A stretch of 15,500 bases of DNA. Origin: DAOTMI01 sp964605545 (GTDB taxonomy: Bacteria; Patescibacteriota; Microgenomatia; UBA12405). Below are positions 6,797-13,915 of the stretch, piece after piece. The stretch is taken from the NCBI GenBank assembly GCA_964605545.1, contig CAZSCX010000012.1:1-15500 (forward strand), given 5' to 3'. The translations under genes and the position numbers were made by a program. The notes under the pieces are model-generated. The model saw nothing but the letters and a program-made list of their open reading frames with translations, made no database searches and had not been told where the DNA came from. Every line of letters begins with the position of its first letter. Within the stretch, counting starts at the first letter, position 1.

Positions 6797-6825
6797 TTGA
6801 CGGTGAACAAATATTCACCTATAAT
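6797..6825 (+). promoter_or_regulatory. Promoter of the LexA-HTH module with embedded dyad operator
   Basis: TTGACG (6797-6802), a 17-bp spacer and TATAAT (6820-6825), ending 5 bases before the ATG at 6831, so the mRNA should be leaderless. The spacer is filled by a dyad, GGTGAA (6802-6807), six bases, TTCACC (6814-6819). Its core GAAC-AAAT-ATTC differs by one base from the Gram-positive LexA half-site arrangement GAAC-N4-GTTC. A protein bound here would block RNA polymerase. The product's LexA-type domain makes autorepression likely but unproven. Confidence 0.8.
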
Positions 6826-6830
6826 AGGCT

Positions 6831-7853
6831 ATGGATATAGATTTGCAAAATATCGTTAAAAAATTTCAGGACTTTTATCGAAAAAGTCAGCGACCACCTA
6901 CCTACGAAGAGATTTCCGAGTTGTTTGGTTTTGCTTCAACTAACGCAAGTTATAAACTTGTTAAAAAGCTTATTGGACAAGATATTCTTGGAAAAGATGA
7001 GTCTGGGAAACTTGTTCCAAAAAATTTATTTAAAATTCCTGTGACTGAACAACAACAAACGGTACCCATTATAGATACCAACTATTTACAGGGTGTTGTG
7101 GATGAGTTGTTGAGTGCCACACATCCACTCGCCGAAGTACATCCCTTACCCAAGAGCAATGATAATTTTTTGAGGGTCATCGAGGCAACCTACAGAAGGG
7201 ATACTTTTACTTTGTTGGCAATTTCCTACTTATCCCGTAATGTTAGCCTTGCCGACAGTGCAATGGATTTAGTACGAAAAATGATTGAGGACACAGTATC
7301 TATTGAATATATGATTGCCAATGGTAAAGATGATATGGCAAAACATTTTAAGCGATTTCTTTGGGTGCAACTCCATCAGGATACGGAGTTTTTGAAAACT
7401 ACCGGAGCCGACTTCAAACTACTTGGAGTCGAAGAAAAATTATCCGAAATAGAAGAAAAATATAAAGAAGTACGTCCAGATTTTATTCACAAACCATCCG
7501 GAGAAGACCTTCGTTCATGGATCGGTAAGGATGTAGAAAAAATGCTTGAAGAACTCAAAGCAAAGAATGCTCTAAGTGAACATGACATTAGCAGAACTGT
7601 CATTGGGTATATGAAGGGCTGTTGGAAAAATCACTTTAATCCATATGATGTAAATGCATATCTAACCAATGACCTTCTTGAAGCCAGCTCGCATGATGCT
7701 ATGAACCAAGCACTAGTTTTTGGCGCCACCTGTTTATATCGGCTTACCACCAGATATATTGACCACATTAGAGAACTAGTCCAAGAAAATCAGTTTGAAG
7801 ATATAATTCAAAATACCAACAAAGTATGGAAAAAGCTAAATCCTTCGTCATAA
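6831..7853 (+). CDS. LexA-type winged-helix domain fused to DUF5677-like helical domain
   Basis: This is a 340-residue product. Residues ~5-65 match the LexA DNA-binding domain: RPPTYEEISELFGFASTNAS, then a recognition helix, then DILGKDESGKLVP as the wing. The S24 autoprotease half of LexA is absent, with no AAG cleavage site or Ser/Lys dyad region. Residues ~110-315 are instead all-helical and resemble DUF5677: a helix with AMDLVRKMIEDTVSIEYMI (res 144-162), followed by HFKRFLWVQ and later YLTNDLLEASSHDA (res 277-290), where the family has its late conserved His. DUF5677 is a poorly characterised family found in defence islands; this assignment is from memory. It probably represses its own promoter (dyad at 6802-6819). 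It overlaps the next gene by 28 bases, suggesting coupled translation with the membrane protein. It could be a repressor-sensor or an effector tied to DNA damage. Confidence 0.75.
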   Translation: MDIDLQNIVKKFQDFYRKSQRPPTYEEISELFGFASTNASYKLVKKLIGQDILGKDESGKLVPKNLFKIPVTEQQQTVPIIDTNYLQGVVDELLSATHPLAEVHPLPKSNDNFLRVIEATYRRDTFTLLAISYLSRNVSLADSAMDLVRKMIEDTVSIEYMIANGKDDMAKHFKRFLWVQLHQDTEFLKTTGADFKLLGVEEKLSEIEEKYKEVRPDFIHKPSGEDLRSWIGKDVEKMLEELKAKNALSEHDISRTVIGYMKGCWKNHFNPYDVNAYLTNDLLEASSHDAMNQALVFGATCLYRLTTRYIDHIRELVQENQFEDIIQNTNKVWKKLNPSS

Positions 7854-8668
7854 ATTTAGTAACCACATCTATAATCGTTTATTTATTACTGTTGATTGTA
7901 GGACCTCCTGTATGTATAGCATCGGGTGGAGATACTCCTACCTTACAACAAATTAAGTCTATATATGATGTTCCTGAGGCAACACATCCAATTAAAAACA
8001 AAATAAATTTAATTGAAACGGATGGAAAATTAGTCGACACAACTAAACATCCTTCACTATTAAACAATACAATAATACCGTTTATATGGACTATTATTGG
8101 AGGATTTGTTGGTGCAGTAATTGCATTATTTTTTGAAAAATTAAAAAATCCAAAATTAGAAATAATTGCTAATGAGGAAGCAAATCAGGATCATGTTTAC
8201 CAAAATGTAACCCCATCTGGAAGATATAAGTTTTTTCGTGTGATGGTGGTTAATAAACAGTTACCAAAATATATTTCATGGTTGATATCTCGAAGTACAG
8301 CACAACAATTAAATGCAACAATTAGATTTGTTGAAATCGATCAAACAATGAAAGGTCGATGGGCTTCTACATTAGAATTGGCACAAGCAAATCCATTAGA
8401 TTATTTAAAATTAGCCAATTTTCCTGACCCAATAACGATTTTTCCAGGAGAATCAACTTTCTTAGATATATTTGTCAAATATGAAAATGACATTGAAGCA
8501 TATGGGTGGAATAACGAGTCTTATCTCCATAATTGGAGAACACCTTACCACAAACTTACAATAGGAAGCCATCAAATAGAGATTACTCTGAGTGGTGTAA
8601 ATGCCCAATGCAAAAGAACTTTTACTGCACAAATCCAGCCAACAATTGATGACACAAGAATAAATTAG
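7826..8668 (+). CDS. Two-pass membrane protein with predicted cytoplasmic domain, unknown
   Basis: This is a 280-residue product with membrane segments at about residues 8-28 (VINLVTTSIIVYLLLLIVGP) and 84-103 (IPFIWTIIGGFVGAVIALFF). By the positive-inside rule (MEKAK before the first, EKLKNPK after the second) both ends are cytoplasmic and residues ~30-82 form an outer loop. The C-terminal ~175 residues look rich in beta strands (KLEIIANEE, KFFRVMVVN, STFLDIFVKYEND, HQIEITLSG). I do not recognise a named family. It overlaps the HTH gene by 28 bases and ends 6 bases from the convergent operon. The paired arrangement, regulator plus membrane protein, is like many abortive or toxin modules in which the membrane protein is the effector. 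That role is inferred only. Confidence 0.72.
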   Translation: MEKAKSFVINLVTTSIIVYLLLLIVGPPVCIASGGDTPTLQQIKSIYDVPEATHPIKNKINLIETDGKLVDTTKHPSLLNNTIIPFIWTIIGGFVGAVIALFFEKLKNPKLEIIANEEANQDHVYQNVTPSGRYKFFRVMVVNKQLPKYISWLISRSTAQQLNATIRFVEIDQTMKGRWASTLELAQANPLDYLKLANFPDPITIFPGESTFLDIFVKYENDIEAYGWNNESYLHNWRTPYHKLTIGSHQIEITLSGVNAQCKRTFTAQIQPTIDDTRIN

Positions 8669-8674
8669 CAATTT

Positions 8675-9463
8675 TTATGAATACTCTTTCAGGTCGTCGT
8701 TTATGGATAAAATTGCATCCTTAAACCCTTTTTCTATATTTATGACAATCTCTTTTATTGAATCATCTTGTTTTAAAATATAACCATCATTTGTTTTTTT
8801 CCAAAGACTTGGTGTATCTTCAAAATCAAAAAAAATAAGCTCCGCCCCTTTCCAAAGGGTTAACAATAAATAGTTTAATAGAGAATAATTAAACAAAGTT
8901 CTATTAGACGAATCGCTTGTAAAACCACCACCAATTATTATTGATTTAGATCTTTCATTATAATTATTTCCAGTTGTTCCTTTAGAGGGATGAGTGACAG
9001 TACTTAATATACCGTATATTTGACCTAACTCAGGAATAACTTTTTTAGCAATTGTAATACTGTTATTTCCGGAAAGTTTTTCCTCACTATATTTATTGAA
9101 TGCCTTTTCGTCAACATGAAAACTTAGAGCCAAAGAAAAGCTTTCAATGGCAACTCTCATAAGAAATTGTGGCTCAAGGAGATATCCTTGGCGTATTAAT
9201 TGAATGGAAGCTAACATACTATTACACGCTTGCCAAATTAAGATTTGTGATTCAAATTTTTCATCTGATACTTGGCTCTGATCTGGACGATCAACAACAA
9301 TCTTTAGTAATGTAAATATTTTAGTAAGGATAAAAACACTATGAGCAAATTGTTTTTTATATTTTTCATCTATTTGTTTTTCAGCATTTAATGAGTATGT
9401 TTTTACTACATTAACAATTGCTTTAGCTATCTCCTTAAATGTTTCTTCTTTATTTATTGTCAT
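8675..9463 (-). CDS. DUF5677-like helical protein, last gene of the restriction operon
   Basis: A 262-residue, mostly helical product with no true membrane segment. The central helix EPQFLMRVAIESFSLALSFHV (from res 97, with R103 and E107) and FNKYSEEKL are followed by IYGILSTVTHPSKG (res 149-162, H158). This resembles the DUF5677 order of an Arg/Glu helix, an xxY segment and a Y..LS...H.S motif. The same overall pattern appears in the C-terminal part of the protein at 6831, though sequence identity looks low. The ATG at 9463 lies inside the preceding small gene (14-base overlap), so the two are probably coupled. The stop is 6 bases from that of the convergent membrane-protein gene. Role unknown; the context favours defence. 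Confidence 0.65.
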   Translation of the reverse strand: MTINKEETFKEIAKAIVNVVKTYSLNAEKQIDEKYKKQFAHSVFILTKIFTLLKIVVDRPDQSQVSDEKFESQILIWQACNSMLASIQLIRQGYLLEPQFLMRVAIESFSLALSFHVDEKAFNKYSEEKLSGNNSITIAKKVIPELGQIYGILSTVTHPSKGTTGNNYNERSKSIIIGGGFTSDSSNRTLFNYSLLNYLLLTLWKGAELIFFDFEDTPSLWKKTNDGYILKQDDSIKEIVINIEKGFKDAILSINDDLKEYS

Positions 9464-9638
9464 AATTTAATTTACTCACCACCATCCCCACGAATTGTGG
9501 TTTCAGAATAAGTTTTCTTAACTTTTTGATGTGTTTTAAAAAACTACCTTTAAGCTTTCGATACCACTTTATACAATCCTCAATGGTCATTAAATTATAA
9601 CGATCGATATATTCTTGTTTGTCTTTTAAATAATTCAT
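9450..9638 (-). CDS. Small basic protein of unknown function (62 residues)
   Basis: A lysine-rich product (KGSFLKHIKKLRKLILK) that looks helical, without a membrane segment. It sits 18 bases after the AlbA_2 gene and overlaps the DUF5677-like gene by 14 bases in a continuous operon, which supports it being translated. An internal ATG gives a 46-residue form. No Shine-Dalgarno is seen. It could be a nucleic-acid-binding or partner peptide, but nothing in the sequence shows this. Confidence 0.5.
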   Translation of the reverse strand: MNYLKDKQEYIDRYNLMTIEDCIKWYRKLKGSFLKHIKKLRKLILKPQFVGMVVSKLNYDNK

Positions 9639-9656
9639 ATTGTCAATTAGAACTAA

Positions 9657-10676
9657 TTAGACCATTTTTTCTTCACTTCTCCATATTTCTTTAATGCGTT
9701 CACTTGAAGGATCAGTAAGGCATTTTTTGTAAATAGAAGATAACTCTTCTGGTGTTTTTTTAATAACCCTTCTATAAACTTGCTGATTTCTTCCTCCAAT
9801 TAATAAATCGATATAGAGTTCTTTAGTAAAGGGAGGACGTAGCCAAAAATTTAAAACCATCATTTGTGATCTTTGTTCACACCCAAGTCTAAAATCCTTT
9901 TTTGACATAAAACTGAATTCGATACCATATGCTTTAAAAAAATCATAATTGGCTTGATCGACTAGTTCTATGGCAATTTCTGAGTTGTCGCCAGGAGTCC
10001 ATACTCGAGAGAAACCGTAAATGTCTTCACCTATTCCAAGGCCTCCATTAACTGCCATTAATCCTGCTTGCCAAACCATAGCTTTGTTTTCGTCAATTTT
10101 AGGAATTTTACTAATATTAAACATCCAAAACACATTTGGTTGGGGAGTTTGACCAAACATACCCTGCAAGACTCCATGAGGAACAGGTACAAATGAATCT
10201 CCCGCTCTCATGTAATATTTGTAATCATTAATACATTGATAAGGGCGCTCATTTCCTTTTGGAATAACAGTTATAGCGATACCATTAGTATCATTTTTTG
10301 ATTTTTTAACAAGAAAACTTTCGACATTTTTATGGGCAGGAACTGTTAATAAAGAAATGAATGATTCAAGAAGAGATTTAAAATTATCTATGTTTTTAAT
10401 TAACCTAATTGATTTTGCATAGTCATCAGAACTTCCGGAGGCATCAATTCCCCATATAATTAATCCTCCCTCCGAATTGCCAAACCCTGAAATTGCTTTT
10501 GCCAAATTCTTTTTGTCAGACTCAAATAAAGTTCTTTGTCCTGAATAATCATCTTTTTGTGTTAATTTGAAATCAATAAAAAATTTTTCAGATTCCTTTC
10601 TAGCAACAATATCTTCAATTGCAGCAAATCCACGAGTCTTAATGTCTTCTATAATTGGATTGATATTGTCGATCAT
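9657..10676 (-). CDS. AlbA_2 (Schlafen-type) domain protein
   Basis: This is a 339-residue product whose residues ~25-170 match the AlbA_2 domain: ESEKFFIDFKL (res 28-38), AKAISGFGNSEGGLIIWGID (res 59-78) and RPYQCINDYKYYMRAGDSFVPVP (from res 144). The domain is named for putative DNA binding and is shared with Schlafen proteins, some of which cut tRNA using acidic residues. E30, D35 and possibly D78 lie in roughly comparable places, so RNase activity is a possibility but no more. Residues ~180-339 form a second, strand-rich domain that I do not recognise. It starts with an ATGA overlap with the preceding gene and so is translationally coupled. AlbA_2 proteins are frequent passengers in type I restriction loci, which fits here. 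Confidence 0.82.
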   Translation of the reverse strand: MIDNINPIIEDIKTRGFAAIEDIVARKESEKFFIDFKLTQKDDYSGQRTLFESDKKNLAKAISGFGNSEGGLIIWGIDASGSSDDYAKSIRLIKNIDNFKSLLESFISLLTVPAHKNVESFLVKKSKNDTNGIAITVIPKGNERPYQCINDYKYYMRAGDSFVPVPHGVLQGMFGQTPQPNVFWMFNISKIPKIDENKAMVWQAGLMAVNGGLGIGEDIYGFSRVWTPGDNSEIAIELVDQANYDFFKAYGIEFSFMSKKDFRLGCEQRSQMMVLNFWLRPPFTKELYIDLLIGGRNQQVYRRVIKKTPEELSSIYKKCLTDPSSERIKEIWRSEEKMV

Positions 10677-10990
10677 ACTTTATCTTTAAATTGACAAGGA
10701 AATTTTCTATTTTTCCAAGCTCTTATTCTAAAAGAAAGTCTTTCTATTTCTTCTTTTATACTTTTAATTTGTTCATCTGTATATCGGCCAGGGTATTTTT
10801 CGTTATAAGCAAGATCTAAATATAACTGAATTTTTTCCTCCGTATCATAAGCTAATCCCATTTCATATATATCTCTTGGAATAGTTATTTTACCTTGAAG
10901 ATGTTCTGTGGCATTGAATTTTTCCGAAATAGCATGTGCTTCATGAAGTTCTTTTAAAATAGTTATAATTTTTTCATCAATATTTGTCAT
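10673..10990 (-). CDS. Small helical protein between hsdR and the AlbA_2 gene
   Basis: A charged, 105-residue helical product (IDEKIITILKELHEAHAISEK at its N-terminus and a Lys/Arg-rich C-terminus, RIRAWKNRKF). No family is recognised. I chose the ATG at 10990, 7 bases after the hsdR stop and preceded by AAGAAAAAT. An ATG at 11023 would add 11 residues and overlap hsdR by 26 bases, and cannot be excluded. It shares an ATGA junction with the AlbA_2 gene, suggesting that the two products act together. It could be a partner or inhibitor of that protein; this is inference from coupling only. Confidence 0.7.
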   Translation of the reverse strand: MTNIDEKIITILKELHEAHAISEKFNATEHLQGKITIPRDIYEMGLAYDTEEKIQLYLDLAYNEKYPGRYTDEQIKSIKEEIERLSFRIRAWKNRKFPCQFKDKV

Positions 10991-10997
10991 ATTTTTC

Positions 10998-13913
10998 TTA
11001 AAAATTTTTAACAATGACATCAATTAATCTATTCATTAATTTTGGGAAATCATCTATATCAATCTTGTCCCGATAATCTTTTAACAATAACATTTGTAGT
11101 TGCTGTTTAATTCCTTTAATAAATTCTTCTTTTTTAGCAGTTTCTTGCCAGCCTTGATCTAAAATATTTCTTAAATTTTTAGTCAAATCTTGAACAAATG
11201 AAATTACATTTTTATCATTACTTGATTCAGAGAATTCTTTGGTAATTAAAAAGAGTCCGTATTCTTTCATATCCAATCCTATTTTTTTAGCCTCATCACC
11301 TCTATTCTTAATATCTTCCAAAAGTTCCTGATATTTTTTTATTCGATCTGACAAATCTATTTGATGCTTTTCAAACTCTTTCTGGATCGTTAATAGTTTT
11401 TGACTAAATTTAATAAAAGTAATATCGCTATCAATATTTGCTCTGATTTCATTTCTAATAATCTTCAAAAGAATTTCTGCTTTTTCTTCTGGTTCAGCCT
11501 TTCTTAATTTATCAATTGTATAAATATCATTTATTCTCATTTCTCTGAAATTCTTAGTGATACCTTCAAAATCTATTTTTTCTTGAATTATTGTTTTAAC
11601 TTTTTCACCATATTCAGATAAGGCAAGTTGATCATCATTTTCGCTCGAATACTCTTTTCTAAAAGCCAAATAAAAACTTGTAATCCATTCAAATTTTCTT
11701 AAATAAGAGAGCAAAAATGGATCAGGAGATAAAATTTCAAACAATAATTTTAATCTGGAATATTTATCAGTAAAATAGTTTTGTTTTTTACTATTATCAA
11801 TAAATATTTTTAAACATCTTCTTAAATTTTCAATTGATGGATCTTCAATATTTACATCAACAAAAATTTCCATTATTTCACCAATATTTTTCTCAAATTC
11901 TTTTTTAAATTTATCGATATCAAACATGGCACTAGATACAATGCTTTCATCAAAATCCAAAGCTTTATATAAATTATTTGTTATTCCAAAATAATCAATT
12001 ATTCTTCCACAGCCTTTATTCGAATAGACTCTATTAGTTCTCGCAATTGCTTGGAGTAAATTATGATCTCTTAGTGGTTTATCTAAATACATTGCTTGTT
12101 CAATTGGAGCATCAAAACCAGTTAACAACATATCGCAAACCAATAATAATTTTGGCAAACCTTCTTTTTTCTTAAAACTTTCAATAATTCTTTCTCTTTG
12201 TTTTTTATTAGTGTTGTACTTTTCTAAAGTATCAGAATCTGAATTAGGATCACCTGAAGAATAAATTACTTCAGTCCAATCTTTTGGTAATAATTGATCA
12301 AAAATTTCTTTATATTTTGCTGTAGCTTCTCGATCGTAGCAAACCACTTGAGCCTTAAAACCATTTGGTTCTATATGTGTTCTAAAATGTTCGACAATAT
12401 CTTGGGCAACAGCTCTCATTCTTTTATCTAATTTCACTAATGCTTCCATTCGACCATATTTTTTTGTTAAAGCATCTTTTTGTTCCTTGGTTAAGTCATT
12501 AGTAAGTTCTTCAAATTGTTGATCAACTTTTTCTTCGTCAATAGAAAATTTAGATAATCTCGCTTCATAAGCGACTGGTAGAGTAGCTCCATCATCAATT
12601 GCCTGTTGAATAGAATAATAATCTAAATATCTCTCACCTTCCTCTCCAAAATTTCTGTGAGTATTTAAAGTTCTTTTATCAATTGGTGTTCCAGTAAATC
12701 CAAAGAAAAAAGCATCTTTCATTGAGCTTCTCAATTTAATTGCTGCCACTCCCTCATTATCACGATGAGCTTCATCAGATAAAACAATTACATTCCCATC
12801 AAAACTTTCTATGTCTTTGTCTAATTCGTTAAATTTTTGAATAGTAGAAATGAAGATTCCTCTTTCAGGCGATTTTATTTTCTTTTCTAGTTCTCTTCTT
12901 GAAGTTACCCTAATAATATTTTCACCACCACAATTTATAAAAGTGTCATAAATTTGATCATCAAGATCAATTCTATCTACCAATATAAATACCTTTGGAT
13001 TTTTTAGCTCTTTATCAAATCTTAATTTCCAAGCCGTAAAGTACATCGTTAAACTTTTACCTGATCCTTGAGTGTGCCAAACTAATCCTCGTTTTTTCTC
13101 TTTACCTCTAACTCTTTCAACAATTTTATTAGTGGCTCTAATTTGTTGATATCTAGCAATTTTTTTAATCTTTTGTTCTTTCTCTTTTTCAAAAACAATA
13201 AAATTACTAATAATGTCTAGTAAATTTTTCTTACTTAATAAAGCTTTTAAAGTTAACTCTAACTCTTCATCATTTTCATTTATAAATTCTTCTTTCCATT
13301 GCAAAAAATATTGAGCTGGAGCATAAGTGGCACCGTAAACAGTTTTTAAACCATCAGTAGCAATATTAAAACAATTTGGCCAAAAAAGTTTAATTGCATT
13401 TCTTTCATATCTCTTAATTTGACCAATGGCTTTTGTGTAATCAACAGTTTCTGATGCAGTTGGACTTTTTGCTTCAATATCCACAATAGGAATACCATTT
13501 AGAAAAATCATTATATCTGGTCTAATATTTTCCAAATTTCCTTCGAAATAAAACTGATTAGTAACTACAAAGTGGTTATTATCAATATTGTCATAATCAA
13601 CAACTAAATAGTCACGCATTTTGCCAGTTTTTGGATCTTTTAAATTAACTCCATTTCTTAACAAATTTAAAAATTCTTCATTGGTATCCAACTTTTTAAT
13701 TTCCCTAATTATGGTTGGTATTATTGAAAGATCACTAGTATCAATATTATTTATCTTTTTAATTGCCTCGAATAACTCTGATTCCGTTAAATAATGATTT
13801 TCAAATTCTCTTTGACCAGACATTTCTTCAGGAGTTATATATTCATATCCCAGTTCATTCTTAATGAATTTAATAATATGATTTTCGACTGTATATTGTT
13901 CGTTAAATTTCAT
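10998..13913 (-). CDS. hsdR: Type I restriction enzyme HsdR (endonuclease/translocase subunit)
   Basis: HsdR is the ATP-dependent translocase and nuclease of type I restriction complexes, acting with HsdM2-HsdS on unmodified DNA. The 971 residues are normal length. In order: PD-(D/E)xK nuclease with D133 and ExK E147/K149 (VDIEAK), 14 residues apart as in EcoR124I; Walker A HTQGSGKS (280-287); motif Ia VFILVDRIDLDDQ; DEAH box (380-383); GFTGTP motif III (405-410); motif V LLTGFDAP (596-603); motif VI QAIARTNR (621-628); then a helical C-terminal region for docking on the methylase core. All catalytic residues are intact. The ATG at 13913 is 2 bases after the upstream stop and gives MKFNEQYTVENHI. 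A longer reading would need a TTG at 13937. Confidence 0.97.
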   Translation of the reverse strand: MKFNEQYTVENHIIKFIKNELGYEYITPEEMSGQREFENHYLTESELFEAIKKINNIDTSDLSIIPTIIREIKKLDTNEEFLNLLRNGVNLKDPKTGKMRDYLVVDYDNIDNNHFVVTNQFYFEGNLENIRPDIMIFLNGIPIVDIEAKSPTASETVDYTKAIGQIKRYERNAIKLFWPNCFNIATDGLKTVYGATYAPAQYFLQWKEEFINENDEELELTLKALLSKKNLLDIISNFIVFEKEKEQKIKKIARYQQIRATNKIVERVRGKEKKRGLVWHTQGSGKSLTMYFTAWKLRFDKELKNPKVFILVDRIDLDDQIYDTFINCGGENIIRVTSRRELEKKIKSPERGIFISTIQKFNELDKDIESFDGNVIVLSDEAHRDNEGVAAIKLRSSMKDAFFFGFTGTPIDKRTLNTHRNFGEEGERYLDYYSIQQAIDDGATLPVAYEARLSKFSIDEEKVDQQFEELTNDLTKEQKDALTKKYGRMEALVKLDKRMRAVAQDIVEHFRTHIEPNGFKAQVVCYDREATAKYKEIFDQLLPKDWTEVIYSSGDPNSDSDTLEKYNTNKKQRERIIESFKKKEGLPKLLLVCDMLLTGFDAPIEQAMYLDKPLRDHNLLQAIARTNRVYSNKGCGRIIDYFGITNNLYKALDFDESIVSSAMFDIDKFKKEFEKNIGEIMEIFVDVNIEDPSIENLRRCLKIFIDNSKKQNYFTDKYSRLKLLFEILSPDPFLLSYLRKFEWITSFYLAFRKEYSSENDDQLALSEYGEKVKTIIQEKIDFEGITKNFREMRINDIYTIDKLRKAEPEEKAEILLKIIRNEIRANIDSDITFIKFSQKLLTIQKEFEKHQIDLSDRIKKYQELLEDIKNRGDEAKKIGLDMKEYGLFLITKEFSESSNDKNVISFVQDLTKNLRNILDQGWQETAKKEEFIKGIKQQLQMLLLKDYRDKIDIDDFPKLMNRLIDVIVKNF

Positions 13914-13915
13914 AA

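Noticed and set aside
6831..7853. Calling this gene lexA
   Set aside because: Only the DNA-binding domain matches; the S24 peptidase domain with its cleavage site and Ser/Lys dyad is missing.
7879..8671. Minus-strand frames inside the membrane protein gene (7879-8067 and 8462-8671)
   Set aside because: Antisense shadows; the plus-strand frame has membrane segments, a coupled start and a full length that explain the region.
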